Assembly: GCF_000506985.1 (NCBI RefSeq)
Contig: NZ_KI650981.1
Coordinates: forward strand, 171,122-235,121
Reading direction: 5' to 3'
Source of the DNA: Advenella kashmirensis W13003
GTDB taxonomy: Bacteria > Pseudomonadota > Gammaproteobacteria > Burkholderiales > Burkholderiaceae_B
Length of the DNA stretch: 64,000 bases
Shown piece by piece: positions 24,819 to 33,093 of the stretch (its first letter is position 1; the number at the start of each line of letters is the position of its first letter). A program made the position numbers and the translations under genes. Below the pieces are notes generated by a model. The model worked only from the letters and a program-made list of their open reading frames with translations, ran no database searches and had not been told where the DNA came from.

Positions 24819-25767
24819 CAAACCGACCGTGCTGTTGACAAACGATATCCTGGCCGATGAAGCCGCCCGTCTTCAATTGCATGCGAACGTGATTGTCGCA
24901 CCTGCGACGGATCCGGACACCTTGCGTCGTTTGATTGTCGATGCCGATGCGCTGATCGTCCGGGCCCGGCTTCCCGATGATATTTTCAATGACGCGCGCA
25001 GGCTGAAGGGCGTGGTCAGGCACGGCGTGGGACTGGATATGATACCCATGGCAAGCGCGACGTCCAGAAAAATACCGGTGGCGAATATTCCCGGGTGCAA
25101 CACCGCTTCGGTAGTGGAATATTGCGTGGCGGCGATGTTGCTGGTCCGGCGCCAGCTCGACCGGCAATGCATTGATCACGGTGGATCGGACTGGCCGGAA
25201 AAGCGGCAGCTGGCTGATCAGATGAGCGAGCTTGGCGGCCAGACGCTGGGCATTGTCGGGGTCGGGGCCATCGGCAGTGCGCTCGCCCGTGTCGCCACCG
25301 CCCTGGGCATGAGGGTGATCGGTCTGTCCAGGCGTCGGGAAGGACTGCCTGTCGAAGTCACGTACGCAGATAAAAAGACGCTTTTTTCAGAGGCCGATGT
25401 GATTGTGTTGTCATGTCCCTTGAATGCGGATACGACCGGTTTGGTGGGGCAGCCTGAATTCGACAGCATGAAAGCATCCAGCATACTCATCAATGTCTCG
25501 CGCGGGCCGGTGATTCAAACGGCCGCCATGCTGGATGCGCTGCGCCATGAAAAAATCGCAGCTGCCATACTGGATGTCCATGATATCCAGCCGGTCCCGG
25601 CCGGCATGTATCCGCCAAGTTTGCGAAACCTGTATCTGACGCCGCATATCGCCGGTATCACCACGGACAGCATGAGGCGCATGAGCCGGGGGGCTGTCGA
25701 TGAAGTCCTGCGGCTCTTGCAGGGAAAACGGTTCGCCAATGTCGTCAATCCTGAAATCTACAACTAA
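24808..25767 (+). CDS. D-isomer-specific 2-hydroxyacid dehydrogenase
   Basis: 319-residue NAD(P)-dependent dehydrogenase. The Rossmann motif is LGIVGVGAIGSALARVATALG, substrate and catalytic segments include VVRHGVGLDMIP, NVSRGPVIQTAAM with the catalytic Arg, LDVHDIQPVPA with the Glu position and YLTPHIAGITTDSM with the His. In the LDVHDIQP segment the usual Glu of the family (LDVFEQEP) is replaced by Asp. AAAAGGAG at 24793-24800 gives a strong ribosome-binding site. It probably interconverts a 2-keto and D-2-hydroxy acid next to the FAH-type and enolase-type enzymes. Confidence 0.9.
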   Translation: MTDSKPTVLLTNDILADEAARLQLHANVIVAPATDPDTLRRLIVDADALIVRARLPDDIFNDARRLKGVVRHGVGLDMIPMASATSRKIPVANIPGCNTASVVEYCVAAMLLVRRQLDRQCIDHGGSDWPEKRQLADQMSELGGQTLGIVGVGAIGSALARVATALGMRVIGLSRRREGLPVEVTYADKKTLFSEADVIVLSCPLNADTTGLVGQPEFDSMKASSILINVSRGPVIQTAAMLDALRHEKIAAAILDVHDIQPVPAGMYPPSLRNLYLTPHIAGITTDSMRRMSRGAVDEVLRLLQGKRFANVVNPEIYN

Positions 25768-25788
25768 TCCATTCGCTAAAGGTTCAAT

Positions 25789-26931
25789 ATGAAAATTTCC
25801 AGTATTCAGGCCCACCCCATTTCCTTTCCTGTTCCTGAAAACAAATCCGTACGTCTGGGTATCGGCAGAAGCGTCAAACGGGACGCGGTACTGGTGCGGG
25901 TGCAAACAGACGACGGGGCAGTCGGTTGGGGTGAGGCGCATCATGGTCGTTGTCCCGGGGCCATTGCCAGGTTGATCGATACCACGATGGCGGAGCTGGT
26001 GGTCGGCATGGATCCCATGGATGTGTCGGGCGTCTGGTCAAAAGTATATAAGATGCAAATATCGAGCCATGGAATGGGTGCAGCAGCGGCACTTGCGCTC
26101 AGCGGTCTTGATCTGGCCCTCTGGGACATTCGTTGCCAGATCGCCGGCTTGCCTTTGCATACGCTGATCGGCGGCAGGAAAAAGCCAGTCAGGGCATATG
26201 CCGGCGGCATATCGCTGGGCTGGCAGGCGCCCCAGGCGCTCGCCGAAGAGGCCGCAGGCTATGTTGCCCAGGGCTACCGCGCACTGAAACTTCGCGTGGG
26301 GGATAATATAGAACGGGATGTCGCGCGAGTGACCGCTGTCCGCAAAGCAGTGGGCGAGCATATTGATATCCTGGTGGATGCGAATACCAATTACACGCTG
26401 GAAGATGTGCGTCGGGTGCTACCTCATTATGACGACCTGAATGTGGGTTGGCTGGAAGAACCGTTTCCTGCACACGATCTCGGTCTGTACAAAAGGGCGG
26501 CGCAATCCGGGCGGACACCCCTGGCCGCCGGCGAAAACCACTATACCCGCTACGAGTTCGAACCGTTGCTTGAAGCCCAGGTGCTGGGCTTTGTACAACC
26601 CGATCTGTCCAAGGCCGGCGGGGTCACGGAATCATTGAAAATTGCGGCCATGGCCAGTTGTCACGGTCTTGGCGTCAATCCGCATACCTCTGCCACGGCG
26701 ATTAATATGGCCACGTCCATTAGTTTCATGTGCGCCATCGATAACCCCGGCTATTTTGAAGCGGATCTGACGGCATATAATCCTTTTCGCGACCAGTTGA
26801 CGAACACCTTGCCCTATGTGCTTGATGCCGACGGCTGCGTTACTGCCCTCGATGGCATTGGCATCGGGCTGGTCATTGACGAAAAATTTGTCGCGGCCCA
26901 TCCATTGATAGACGGTCCGTGCTATGTGTAG
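25789..26931 (+). CDS. Mandelate racemase/muconate lactonizing-type enzyme with KxR at the barrel Lys motif
   Basis: 380-residue second enolase-superfamily enzyme of the operon. Metal ligands appear in LVDANTNYT, WLEEPFPA and AAGENHYT, and the His motif in NPHTSATAINMA. The KxK motif at the end of the second barrel strand reads ALKLRVGDN, so the second, catalytic Lys is Arg. That points to a reaction using the His as the main base, such as a dehydration, or to changed stereochemistry. It is not a recent duplicate of the enzyme at 22766, because the capping domain and C-terminus differ clearly. AAAGG precedes the ATG; the operon ends here. Confidence 0.88.
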   Translation: MKISSIQAHPISFPVPENKSVRLGIGRSVKRDAVLVRVQTDDGAVGWGEAHHGRCPGAIARLIDTTMAELVVGMDPMDVSGVWSKVYKMQISSHGMGAAAALALSGLDLALWDIRCQIAGLPLHTLIGGRKKPVRAYAGGISLGWQAPQALAEEAAGYVAQGYRALKLRVGDNIERDVARVTAVRKAVGEHIDILVDANTNYTLEDVRRVLPHYDDLNVGWLEEPFPAHDLGLYKRAAQSGRTPLAAGENHYTRYEFEPLLEAQVLGFVQPDLSKAGGVTESLKIAAMASCHGLGVNPHTSATAINMATSISFMCAIDNPGYFEADLTAYNPFRDQLTNTLPYVLDADGCVTALDGIGIGLVIDEKFVAAHPLIDGPCYV

Positions 26932-26976
26932 ATTGCGAAGCGGGAGCGTCAGACTTGCCCTGTGTTGCAGTGCTGG

Positions 26977-28482
26977 TCACCACAATCCCAGCACCTTCCA
27001 CCACGCAACCCCCAGCGTTGCGTAGATTGCCAGCTCGATAACGCACATGACGAATCCTACCCGCCACCACAGGCCCAGCGTAACGTAGCCGCTGCCGAAA
27101 ATAATGGGCGAGGTGCCCGTGGCGTAGTGGGTCAATGTCATCATGATACTGGATCCGGCGACCATCATGAGTATGAACGGAACGACATACTCCGGTGGTA
27201 CCAATGTTACGCCGACACTCAGGAACGCCAGCATCATGGCGCTGATGTGGGCGGTCGTGCTGGCGAAAAAGTAATGTGAAAATACAAACAGCAGCACCAG
27301 CAGGGCGGCGGCCCATTCCCAGCCGAGACCCGCGGAGACGATGCCGTTTTGCAGCATGTCCGAGAACCACTTGATGACGCCTGTTTTGTTCAGCTGTTCG
27401 GCCATCATGACCAGTGCGCCGAACCAGACCAGCGTATCCCAGGCGCTTTTTTCCGAGAGAACATCGTCCCAGTCTATCGTGCCGGTGATAATCAGGATGA
27501 ACAGGCCTACAAAAGCGACAACGGTCGGGTCAAGTGTATAGGCGGGCCCCAGTATCATGGCCGGGACATTGGCCCAGAGCAGAAGCAAAATGCCGAATGT
27601 GCCGATCATGACCTTTTCGCCACCGGAAATCGCGCCCATGTTGTTAAGTTCGGTGCGGGCGAAGTCAATCGCGTGCGGGGTTGCCTTTATTTCGGGCGGC
27701 GCCAGCAGTGCGACCAGCAGCGGCATGAGTGCAAGGCAAATAAGGCCAGGCACCAGCATATACAACGTCCACGCAGTCCAGGATAAATGAAAGGTCTGGT
27801 TGGTCGCCCGCGCGACCAGGTCAACCACCAGCGGGTTGGGGGCAGTTGCCGTAATGAACATGCCAGAGGTGATTGGATTGGCATGCATGTTCACCAGGGA
27901 TAGATAGGTGCCGATCTTGCGTTCGGTGTTCGTGGCTGGATCGGAATCAAACGCGGCCGCGATGGATTTCATGATCGGGTGGACAATGCCTCCGCCGCGG
28001 GCCGTGTTGCTGGGGGTAAAAGGCGCCAGCACCAGTTCGCACACGGCCAGCCCGTAGCCGATGCCAACGGTGCGACGTCCCAGCAGGGAAATGAAAAGAA
28101 GGCCGATCCGCTTGCCAAGCCCGGTCTTTTTCAGGCCGCGCGAGACCAGAATTGCCACGACGATCAGCCAGATAAGCGGGTTGGCAAAGCTTGCAAGTGC
28201 ATCGGCGATCGCGCCTTTGGACGATGTGGAGGTGACTTCGGTCAGGGCGACGATGGTAATGGCCATCATCGCCATGACGCCGATCGGCATCACTTTGAGA
28301 ATAATCGCCAGGATAGTCGTCAGAAAAATCGCAACCAACGCCCAGGCTTTGGCTGTGAGGCCGTCCGGCGTGGGCAACAGCAGCATGACGGCAAGAAAGA
28401 GCGTGGTGACCAGTGCGGGGAAAAACCGGAAGGGCACATGTTTCTGGAAGTAGATCAATGCGGCTTTGAGTGAATTTATCAC
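26977..28482 (-). CDS. DASS/SLC13-family anion (di-/tricarboxylate) transporter
   Basis: 501-residue inner-membrane transporter with about 11-13 hydrophobic segments. Two Asn-Thr substrate-site motifs are visible, PSNTARGGGIVHP and ITATAPNPLVVDL, together with the paired helical hairpins of CitT/SdcS-type DASS proteins. The start is a GTG at 28482 with AAGGA seven bases upstream; the nearby ATG is out of frame. It converges on the GntR-controlled sugar-acid operon and probably supplies or exports a carboxylate of that pathway. An inverted repeat resembling the GntR palindrome lies upstream (28618-28634). Confidence 0.88.
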   Translation of the reverse strand: MINSLKAALIYFQKHVPFRFFPALVTTLFLAVMLLLPTPDGLTAKAWALVAIFLTTILAIILKVMPIGVMAMMAITIVALTEVTSTSSKGAIADALASFANPLIWLIVVAILVSRGLKKTGLGKRIGLLFISLLGRRTVGIGYGLAVCELVLAPFTPSNTARGGGIVHPIMKSIAAAFDSDPATNTERKIGTYLSLVNMHANPITSGMFITATAPNPLVVDLVARATNQTFHLSWTAWTLYMLVPGLICLALMPLLVALLAPPEIKATPHAIDFARTELNNMGAISGGEKVMIGTFGILLLLWANVPAMILGPAYTLDPTVVAFVGLFILIITGTIDWDDVLSEKSAWDTLVWFGALVMMAEQLNKTGVIKWFSDMLQNGIVSAGLGWEWAAALLVLLFVFSHYFFASTTAHISAMMLAFLSVGVTLVPPEYVVPFILMMVAGSSIMMTLTHYATGTSPIIFGSGYVTLGLWWRVGFVMCVIELAIYATLGVAWWKVLGLW

Positions 28483-28865
28483 GTTTCATTCCTTGCTACT
28501 TGAACAACGCTCCTGGCGATCGGGTCCGGCACGAGAGCGGTGCACTGCCTGTACCCTGAATATGCGTCGCGGGTCCGATTTGCGACGCTGTTCCCGTGTC
28601 TGACTGCAGTTTATCGCATTTGTGTGTGACAAATCCGTGACCAATTCTTGCTTCCACAAAGCATTGTCGAGTGCAAGGTCAAGTTATCGGCACGATGACA
28701 TTTGCTATTTTTTCAATCTCGCTGCTTTGACGGGCATGGTGTGATCCGGCAAGAGAGTGCTACACTTCATTCGGTGCTCGCGTATCGGCGATTGACCGCC
28801 CTAACGCACAGGCCGGAAATAGGGCAGTTACCGACGATCAAGTCTAACCACAACAAGAGATAACT
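28483..28865. other. Divergent intergenic region, no gene
   Basis: 383 bases between the DASS transporter and the KefB/C-like gene. I see no coding sequence here. It contains one clear inverted repeat, listed separately, and the weak ribosome-binding site AAGAGA before 28866. Confidence 0.5.
28618..28634. promoter_or_regulatory. Inverted repeat upstream of the DASS gene
   Basis: ATTTGT-GTGTG-ACAAAT has perfect 6-base arms with a 5-base spacer. The TTTGT/ACAAA arms are the same as in the palindrome at 21711-21726 (where the spacer is 4). It may therefore be a second, weaker site of the GntR regulator, but the one-base spacing difference argues for caution. Confidence 0.35.
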
Positions 28866-30701
28866 ATGAGTTCCGAAGCGCATTCGATCAGCCTGTTGTC
28901 CCCAGTCGTTTTGCTGGCTGCCGCAGTGATTGCCGTTCCGCTTTTCAAGCGCATCGGCCTGGGATCTGTACTGGGCTATCTGGTCGCAGGTCTGGCCATC
29001 GGGCCCTTCGGTCTGGCCTTTTTCTCAGATCCGGCTGCTATTTTGCAGATCGCCGAATTGGGTATTGTCATGTACCTGTTCGTCATCGGTCTGGAGATGC
29101 AACCGTCCCATTTATGGGGACTGCGTCGCGAAATATTCGGTCTGGGCACGCTGCAGATTGTCGCATGCGCCCTGGGGTTGATGGCGGTCGGGCTGCTTTT
29201 CGGCTTCACATGGCAGGTGGCCTTCGTTGCCGCAGCAGGGTTTGTGCTGACATCCACCGCCATTGTTATGCAACTACTGGGTGACCGCGGCGATATCTCC
29301 CAGCCCCGGGGGCAGAAAATCGTTGCGATACTGCTTTTTGAAGATTTGCTGATTGTGCCGTTGCTGGCGATCGTGGCGTTCATGGCGCCCAATCAGGTTA
29401 TCGAAACGACGTCGGCGCGTCTGGCGCATATCGGTACAGGATTATTCGCGATTGCGGCGCTGATCGCGGCGGGGCACTGGCTGCTCAATCCGCTGTTCCG
29501 GGTATTGGCAGCGGCAAAAGCCAGGGAAGTCATGACAGCGGCGGCACTGCTGGTCGTGCTGGGCGCAGCACTGCTGATGCAGGTCAGCGGCCTGTCTATG
29601 GCAATGGGCGCGTTCCTGGCGGGCGTGCTGTTGTCCGAATCAACGTTTCGCCATCAGATCGAGGCCGACATCGAACCGTTCCGGGGCGTTTTGCTGGGGT
29701 TGTTTTTCCTGGGCGTCGGCATGTCCCTTGACCTGGCGGTCGTCGCGCAACACTGGCCACTGATTGTCGGCGGCGTGCTGGCCCTCATGCTCGTCAAGGC
29801 GGTGATGGTCTATATTGTGGCGCGAATCACGAAAAGTTCCCACGGCGAGGCGCTGGACCGTGCCCTGCTGATGGCTCAGGGGGGTGAATTTGCCTTTGTG
29901 CTGTTTTCGGCTGCGGCCGGCGCGCAAGTGATCGACGACGCCATCAAATCAAACCTGACGGCCATCGTAGTGTTATCAATGGTGCTGACGCCGGTGGCCG
30001 GTATTCTGTTCAAGCGGTTTACCCAGTCCGGTCAGCAGGTGTCAATGGATGGCGTGGATGTGGCCGAGGGCCTGACCGGCAGCGTGCTGATGATCGGTTT
30101 CGGCCGGTTTGGCCAGGTGACCAGTCAATTGCTGCTGGCCCGCGGCGTGGATGTCACGATTATCGATACGGACACCGACATGATCCGTAATGCCCAAACC
30201 TTCGGCTTCAAGATCTATTATGGAGACGGCACACGCCTGGATATCCTCCATGCGTCCGGCGCCGATACCGCACAGGCCATCATTGTTTGCGTGGACGATA
30301 AGGAAACGACTAATCGCATTGTCGATCTGGTCTCCAATGAATTCCCCCTGGCCAAGCTGTTGGTCAGGACTTATGATCGCGAGCACGCGCTGCATCTTGT
30401 TAAAAAGAATGTCGACTATATGATCCGCGAAACCTTTGAGTCCGCGATGACGTTTGGCGGCGCGATTTTGCGAGAGCTGGGCGTTGATCCCGATGAAGTC
30501 GAGCAAATCAGCCGGGAAATCCGGGACCGCGATAACGAGCGTTTCGAGACGGAAGTCGCCGCCGACGATGTGTATGCCGGCGTGGATATGCAATATTCTC
30601 ATGCCCGTCCGCGTCCAACCTCGCCGCTGGTCCCGCCGCGGCAGACGGGACAGCTCATGAACGAATGCGACGGACTGGAGCCGGCGGCGAAGTCAGAATA
30701 G
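28866..30701 (+). CDS. KefB/KefC-type monovalent cation:proton antiporter (CPA2) with RCK domain
   Basis: 611-residue protein with about 12 membrane segments (1-390), then a cytoplasmic RCK-N/TrkA-N NAD-binding domain (SVLMIGFGRFGQVTSQLL, IDTDTDMIRNAQ, YYGDGTRLDILHASGA) and a hydrophilic tail. The transport part carries GYLVAGLAIGPFG, FVIGLEM and SMAMGAFLAGVLLSES, as in KefB/KefC. It is expected to export potassium in exchange for protons, and family members respond to glutathione adducts or NADH. No KefG/KefF-type ancillary gene is adjacent, so glutathione gating is uncertain. It is transcribed alone. Confidence 0.92.
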   Translation: MSSEAHSISLLSPVVLLAAAVIAVPLFKRIGLGSVLGYLVAGLAIGPFGLAFFSDPAAILQIAELGIVMYLFVIGLEMQPSHLWGLRREIFGLGTLQIVACALGLMAVGLLFGFTWQVAFVAAAGFVLTSTAIVMQLLGDRGDISQPRGQKIVAILLFEDLLIVPLLAIVAFMAPNQVIETTSARLAHIGTGLFAIAALIAAGHWLLNPLFRVLAAAKAREVMTAAALLVVLGAALLMQVSGLSMAMGAFLAGVLLSESTFRHQIEADIEPFRGVLLGLFFLGVGMSLDLAVVAQHWPLIVGGVLALMLVKAVMVYIVARITKSSHGEALDRALLMAQGGEFAFVLFSAAAGAQVIDDAIKSNLTAIVVLSMVLTPVAGILFKRFTQSGQQVSMDGVDVAEGLTGSVLMIGFGRFGQVTSQLLLARGVDVTIIDTDTDMIRNAQTFGFKIYYGDGTRLDILHASGADTAQAIIVCVDDKETTNRIVDLVSNEFPLAKLLVRTYDREHALHLVKKNVDYMIRETFESAMTFGGAILRELGVDPDEVEQISREIRDRDNERFETEVAADDVYAGVDMQYSHARPRPTSPLVPPRQTGQLMNECDGLEPAAKSE

Positions 30702-30713
30702 TGCAGTATGGCG

Positions 30714-30727
30714 CCGCCTTTTGGCGG
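30714..30727. terminator. Small GC hairpin between convergent genes, possible weak terminator
   Basis: CCGCC-TTTT-GGCGG forms a 5-bp stem in the 45-base gap between the antiporter stop and the stop of the convergent SMR gene. There is no T-run on either side, so it is at best a weak bidirectional terminator. Confidence 0.25.
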
Positions 30728-30746
30728 AGCGTCTCCAATGCACCCC

Positions 30747-31061
30747 TTATGACGAGAGTTTCATCAGGACCAGTCCGCCTATGATGAGGGCAGCGGCCAG
30801 AATGCGCATCGCGCTCATGGGTTCATGCAGGAAGACAATACCCACCACGAAAGCGCCCACTGCGCCGATGCCGGTCCAGACCGTGTACGCAGTACCCAGC
30901 GGTAGTGTTCGCATGGACCAGGACAACAGGCCGAAGCTCAAAATCATGGCCACCAGTGTGATAGAGGTCGCGCCAAGTTTCGTAAAACCTTCCGACTGCT
31001 TCATGGAGAACGCCCATACGATCTCCAGCAGACCCGCGATAAATAATAGAATCCAGGCCAT
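30747..31061 (-). CDS. gdx: Small multidrug resistance protein, guanidinium exporter (SugE/Gdx) type
   Basis: 104-residue protein with four membrane helices, the standard SMR size. The conserved Glu is in LLFIAGLLEIVWAFSMKQS at the position coupling proton exchange. The motif AYTVWTGIGAVGAF and the early WAFSMKQSEGFT are marks of the SugE/Gdx branch, whose members export guanidinium, rather than the EmrE branch. The start ATG at 31061 has AAGGAGG (31073 down to 31067). The gene is preceded by a guanidine-II riboswitch, which independently supports the guanidinium function. Confidence 0.93.
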   Translation of the reverse strand: MAWILLFIAGLLEIVWAFSMKQSEGFTKLGATSITLVAMILSFGLLSWSMRTLPLGTAYTVWTGIGAVGAFVVGIVFLHEPMSAMRILAAALIIGGLVLMKLSS

Positions 31062-31125
31062 TTGGGCCTCCTTTCATAAACGGGTCGTCCCGAACAAGGT
31101 TCCCAAATGGGCGGGGTCGTCCCCG
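31058..31125 (-). promoter_or_regulatory. Guanidine-II (mini-ykkC) riboswitch with expression platform
   Basis: On the minus strand two short GC hairpins with identical ACGA loops stand 19 bases apart: CGGGG-ACGA-CCCCG (31125-31112) and CGGG-ACGA-CCCG (31092-31081). Twin hairpins with ACGR loops directly ahead of a SugE/SMR gene define the mini-ykkC class that binds guanidinium. The linker explains control: its CCATTTGGG (31110-31102) is fully complementary to CCCAAATGG at the start codon (31066-31058), and its CCTT (31099-31096) to AAGG of the ribosome-binding site (31073-31070). Without ligand this duplex would hide the start; guanidinium-stabilised hairpins would free it. Confidence 0.9.
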
Positions 31126-31340
31126 GCGAAATTATAGCACTTGTATTAGTGCGATGCGGCATGGATTCGGCTGCTTTTGCAGGTGTCAGAGCCAGCCGAT
31201 ATATGAGGAGTAGTTATGAGGCAGTCGAGACGCCGGACAGGAAGGTAAAGGTCATTGTGTTGTTCTATAGTCCTATGTCATATATGATGTGGACGGTAAG
31301 AATAATACGCCTCTAATAACAGCCTATATCAGGAGATTAC

Positions 31341-32222
31341 ATGAATTTTTTCACCCGGACCTGCCTGCGGGTCCTCACATTATCCTTAACCGGTCTCACA
31401 CCATTAGCTGGCCAGGCGGCGGCCCCCCAGGGCAGACATATTGCTTTGCCAGGCGTCAATCTGTGGTATACGGACACAGGGGGCGATGGCGAACCGCTGG
31501 TGTTGCTGCATGCCAATACTGGCACCAGCGCAAGCTGGGAATACCAACAGGACGATTTTTCAAGGGCCGGATACCGGGTGATAGCCTTCGATCGCAGGGG
31601 GTCGGGCCAGAGCACCCCGGATTCCTCCAGCGGTGCCCAGCCGGGCACCGTGGCGGATGACCTGGACGCGCTGGTCAAACAACTGGGAATCGACCGGTTT
31701 CATTTGCTTGGCATAGCGGGCGGAGGCTTTATCGCCCTGGATTATGCCGCGTGGCATGGCGACAAGCTGCAAAGCCTGACAGTCGCCGCCAGTACCGGGT
31801 CGATTCAGGAAGACGAGATCCAGCAATTCATCAAGCGCATTGAAATTCCGGGCATACGCGAGCAATCGGCAACTTATCGCGAAGTAGGGGCATCTTACCG
31901 CGGCGCCAATCCCGAGGGCCTGAAAAAATGGCACGATATTGAAGAAGGTGCCCGGCAGGCGGGTGTCCCTTCGCAACCATTGCGGTCACCCAATACCTAC
32001 CAAAAAATTTCACAATTGAATATGCCCGTATCCGTGATCAGCGCTGGCGCTGATCTGCTGGCACCGCCCGCGTTAATGATGTTATGGGTTAAGCACCTTG
32101 CCCAACACGAATGGACGCTGATTCCGGATGCCGGCCATGCCGTCGCGTGGGAGCGTCCTGAGCAATTCAATAAAACGGTGCTTGCGTTTCTTGCGAAGCA
32201 TAGGGTGAAGCGCAGCGGGTGA
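31341..32222 (+). CDS. Secreted alpha/beta-hydrolase-fold protein with Ala at the nucleophile position
   Basis: 293 residues, starting with a Sec signal peptide (FFTRTCLRVLTLSLTGLTPL, cleavage near GQAAA). The alpha/beta-hydrolase pattern is clear: VVLLHANTG-like LVLLHANTG for the oxyanion loop, FDRRGSGQS, and late VISAGADLLAPP and PDAGHAVAWERPEQF for the acid and His. The nucleophile elbow, normally GxSxG, reads GIAGG, with Ala at about residue 126 (codon 31716-31718). Ordinary esterase chemistry is thus not expected; a cofactor-free oxygenase/lyase-like or binding role is possible. It stands alone, with AGGAG before the ATG. Confidence 0.85.
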   Translation: MNFFTRTCLRVLTLSLTGLTPLAGQAAAPQGRHIALPGVNLWYTDTGGDGEPLVLLHANTGTSASWEYQQDDFSRAGYRVIAFDRRGSGQSTPDSSSGAQPGTVADDLDALVKQLGIDRFHLLGIAGGGFIALDYAAWHGDKLQSLTVAASTGSIQEDEIQQFIKRIEIPGIREQSATYREVGASYRGANPEGLKKWHDIEEGARQAGVPSQPLRSPNTYQKISQLNMPVSVISAGADLLAPPALMMLWVKHLAQHEWTLIPDAGHAVAWERPEQFNKTVLAFLAKHRVKRSG

Positions 32223-32412
32223 AAAGCCAGTGCTACCCACCGTCCGTCGTTACTGTTTGCCTTTGCAGCGACGGATGACGGAAACCGTTTGAAAGTGCTT
32301 ATTTTCGTTTCTGCGTTTCTCTGCAAGCAATTGAAAAACTTAGCTGCCTGCGCCGCTATCTGAATATCAACCGGGATATTACACTTGGGGTAATTCAATT
32401 GTGGAGCAAGTG

Positions 32413-32706
32413 ATGAAAAGCATATTGACGTTGCTGCTTGCCAGCTTAATGGCACTTCCGGCCAGTGTGTTTGCGCATGACGATGATGATGACGACGATT
32501 ATCGTGATTATTATCATCACCGGGAGTATAAGGAAAAATTCCGCGACGGCCCATGTAAAGTAGAACGCAAGTACAAGCGCAACGGTGACTACGAAGAGAA
32601 AAGAAAATGCCGGGGCGATGACTATCGCGATGATTATTATTCCGGTCCGCCCCAGCAGCCGCTTGGAGACCTGGGCGGGATCGTCAGGCTGCTGGATAAT
32701 CTGTAA
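32413..32706 (+). CDS. Small secreted Asp/Tyr/Arg-rich protein of unknown function
   Basis: 97 residues from the ATG at 32413, which has GGAG six bases upstream; a GTG at 32401 is the alternative. A signal peptide (SILTLLLASLMALPASVFA) is followed by a run of seven Asp after His, then alternating basic and acidic residues with two Cys (GPCKVERKY and EKRKCRGDD), which could form one disulfide in the periplasm. The charge pattern suggests binding of metal or a charged surface. I do not recognise a family with certainty. A strong terminator follows at once. Confidence 0.75.
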   Translation: MKSILTLLLASLMALPASVFAHDDDDDDDYRDYYHHREYKEKFRDGPCKVERKYKRNGDYEEKRKCRGDDYRDDYYSGPPQQPLGDLGGIVRLLDNL

Positions 32707-32712
32707 ATACAG

Positions 32713-32734
32713 AAAACCCGCCGTAGCGGGTTTT
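32713..32734. terminator. Bidirectional intrinsic terminator
   Basis: AAAACCCGC-CGTA-GCGGGTTTT is a perfect 9-bp stem with a four-base loop and A/T runs on both sides, placed between the convergent genes ending at 32706 (plus) and 32761 (minus). It can serve both. Confidence 0.9.
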
Positions 32735-32760
32735 CCTTTGTTATGTTGACAGGCGGGCGA

Positions 32761-32928
32761 TCAGCAGTTGCCTTTTTTGGCCTGTCCGGGAGGACAGAAG
32801 CGACCGTGCCCGTGTCCATTGGATTTTTTACCGTGATAGCCATCGCGGTAGCCGTGATGCCTGTCGTGTACAACACAGCCAGACATGAACAGTGTCAGTA
32901 AGCTTGCGACAATAATCATTTTTTTCAT
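32761..32928 (-). CDS. Small His/Gly-rich lipoprotein
   Basis: 55 residues. The N-terminal signal MKKMIIVASLLTLFMSGC ends in a lipobox (MSGC), so the mature protein would be lipid-anchored at Cys 18. The remainder is rich in His, Gly, Asp and Lys (VVHDRHHGYRDGYHGKK, GHGHGRFCPPGQ), with two more Cys near the end. GGGGA precedes the ATG at 32928. Metal binding is plausible from composition but not shown. It faces the Asp-rich secreted protein across a shared terminator. Confidence 0.7.
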   Translation of the reverse strand: MKKMIIVASLLTLFMSGCVVHDRHHGYRDGYHGKKSNGHGHGRFCPPGQAKKGNC

Positions 32929-33093
32929 ACATTTCCCCATCTGGTTCCAGTCATTCACGAATCTTAATCACAAACGTGATCAAAGTCCATTGCCTCATGT
33001 AAATCGGATTTCAATAGACTACACCGGCTTCAGATGGGTAGCCCGGTTGCGAGACTGGGCATCCTGTGGGATATGGGCATAACCACAGCCTGC

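Noticed and set aside
31216-31248. Ten-residue frame with a good ribosome-binding site (AGGAG) upstream of the hydrolase gene
   Set aside because: Too short to support; 92 bases from the next gene and no coupling or attenuator hairpin visible.
31107-31316. 69-codon plus-strand frame across the riboswitch region
   Set aside because: Overlaps the riboswitch on the other strand, has no ribosome-binding site and no protein-like composition.
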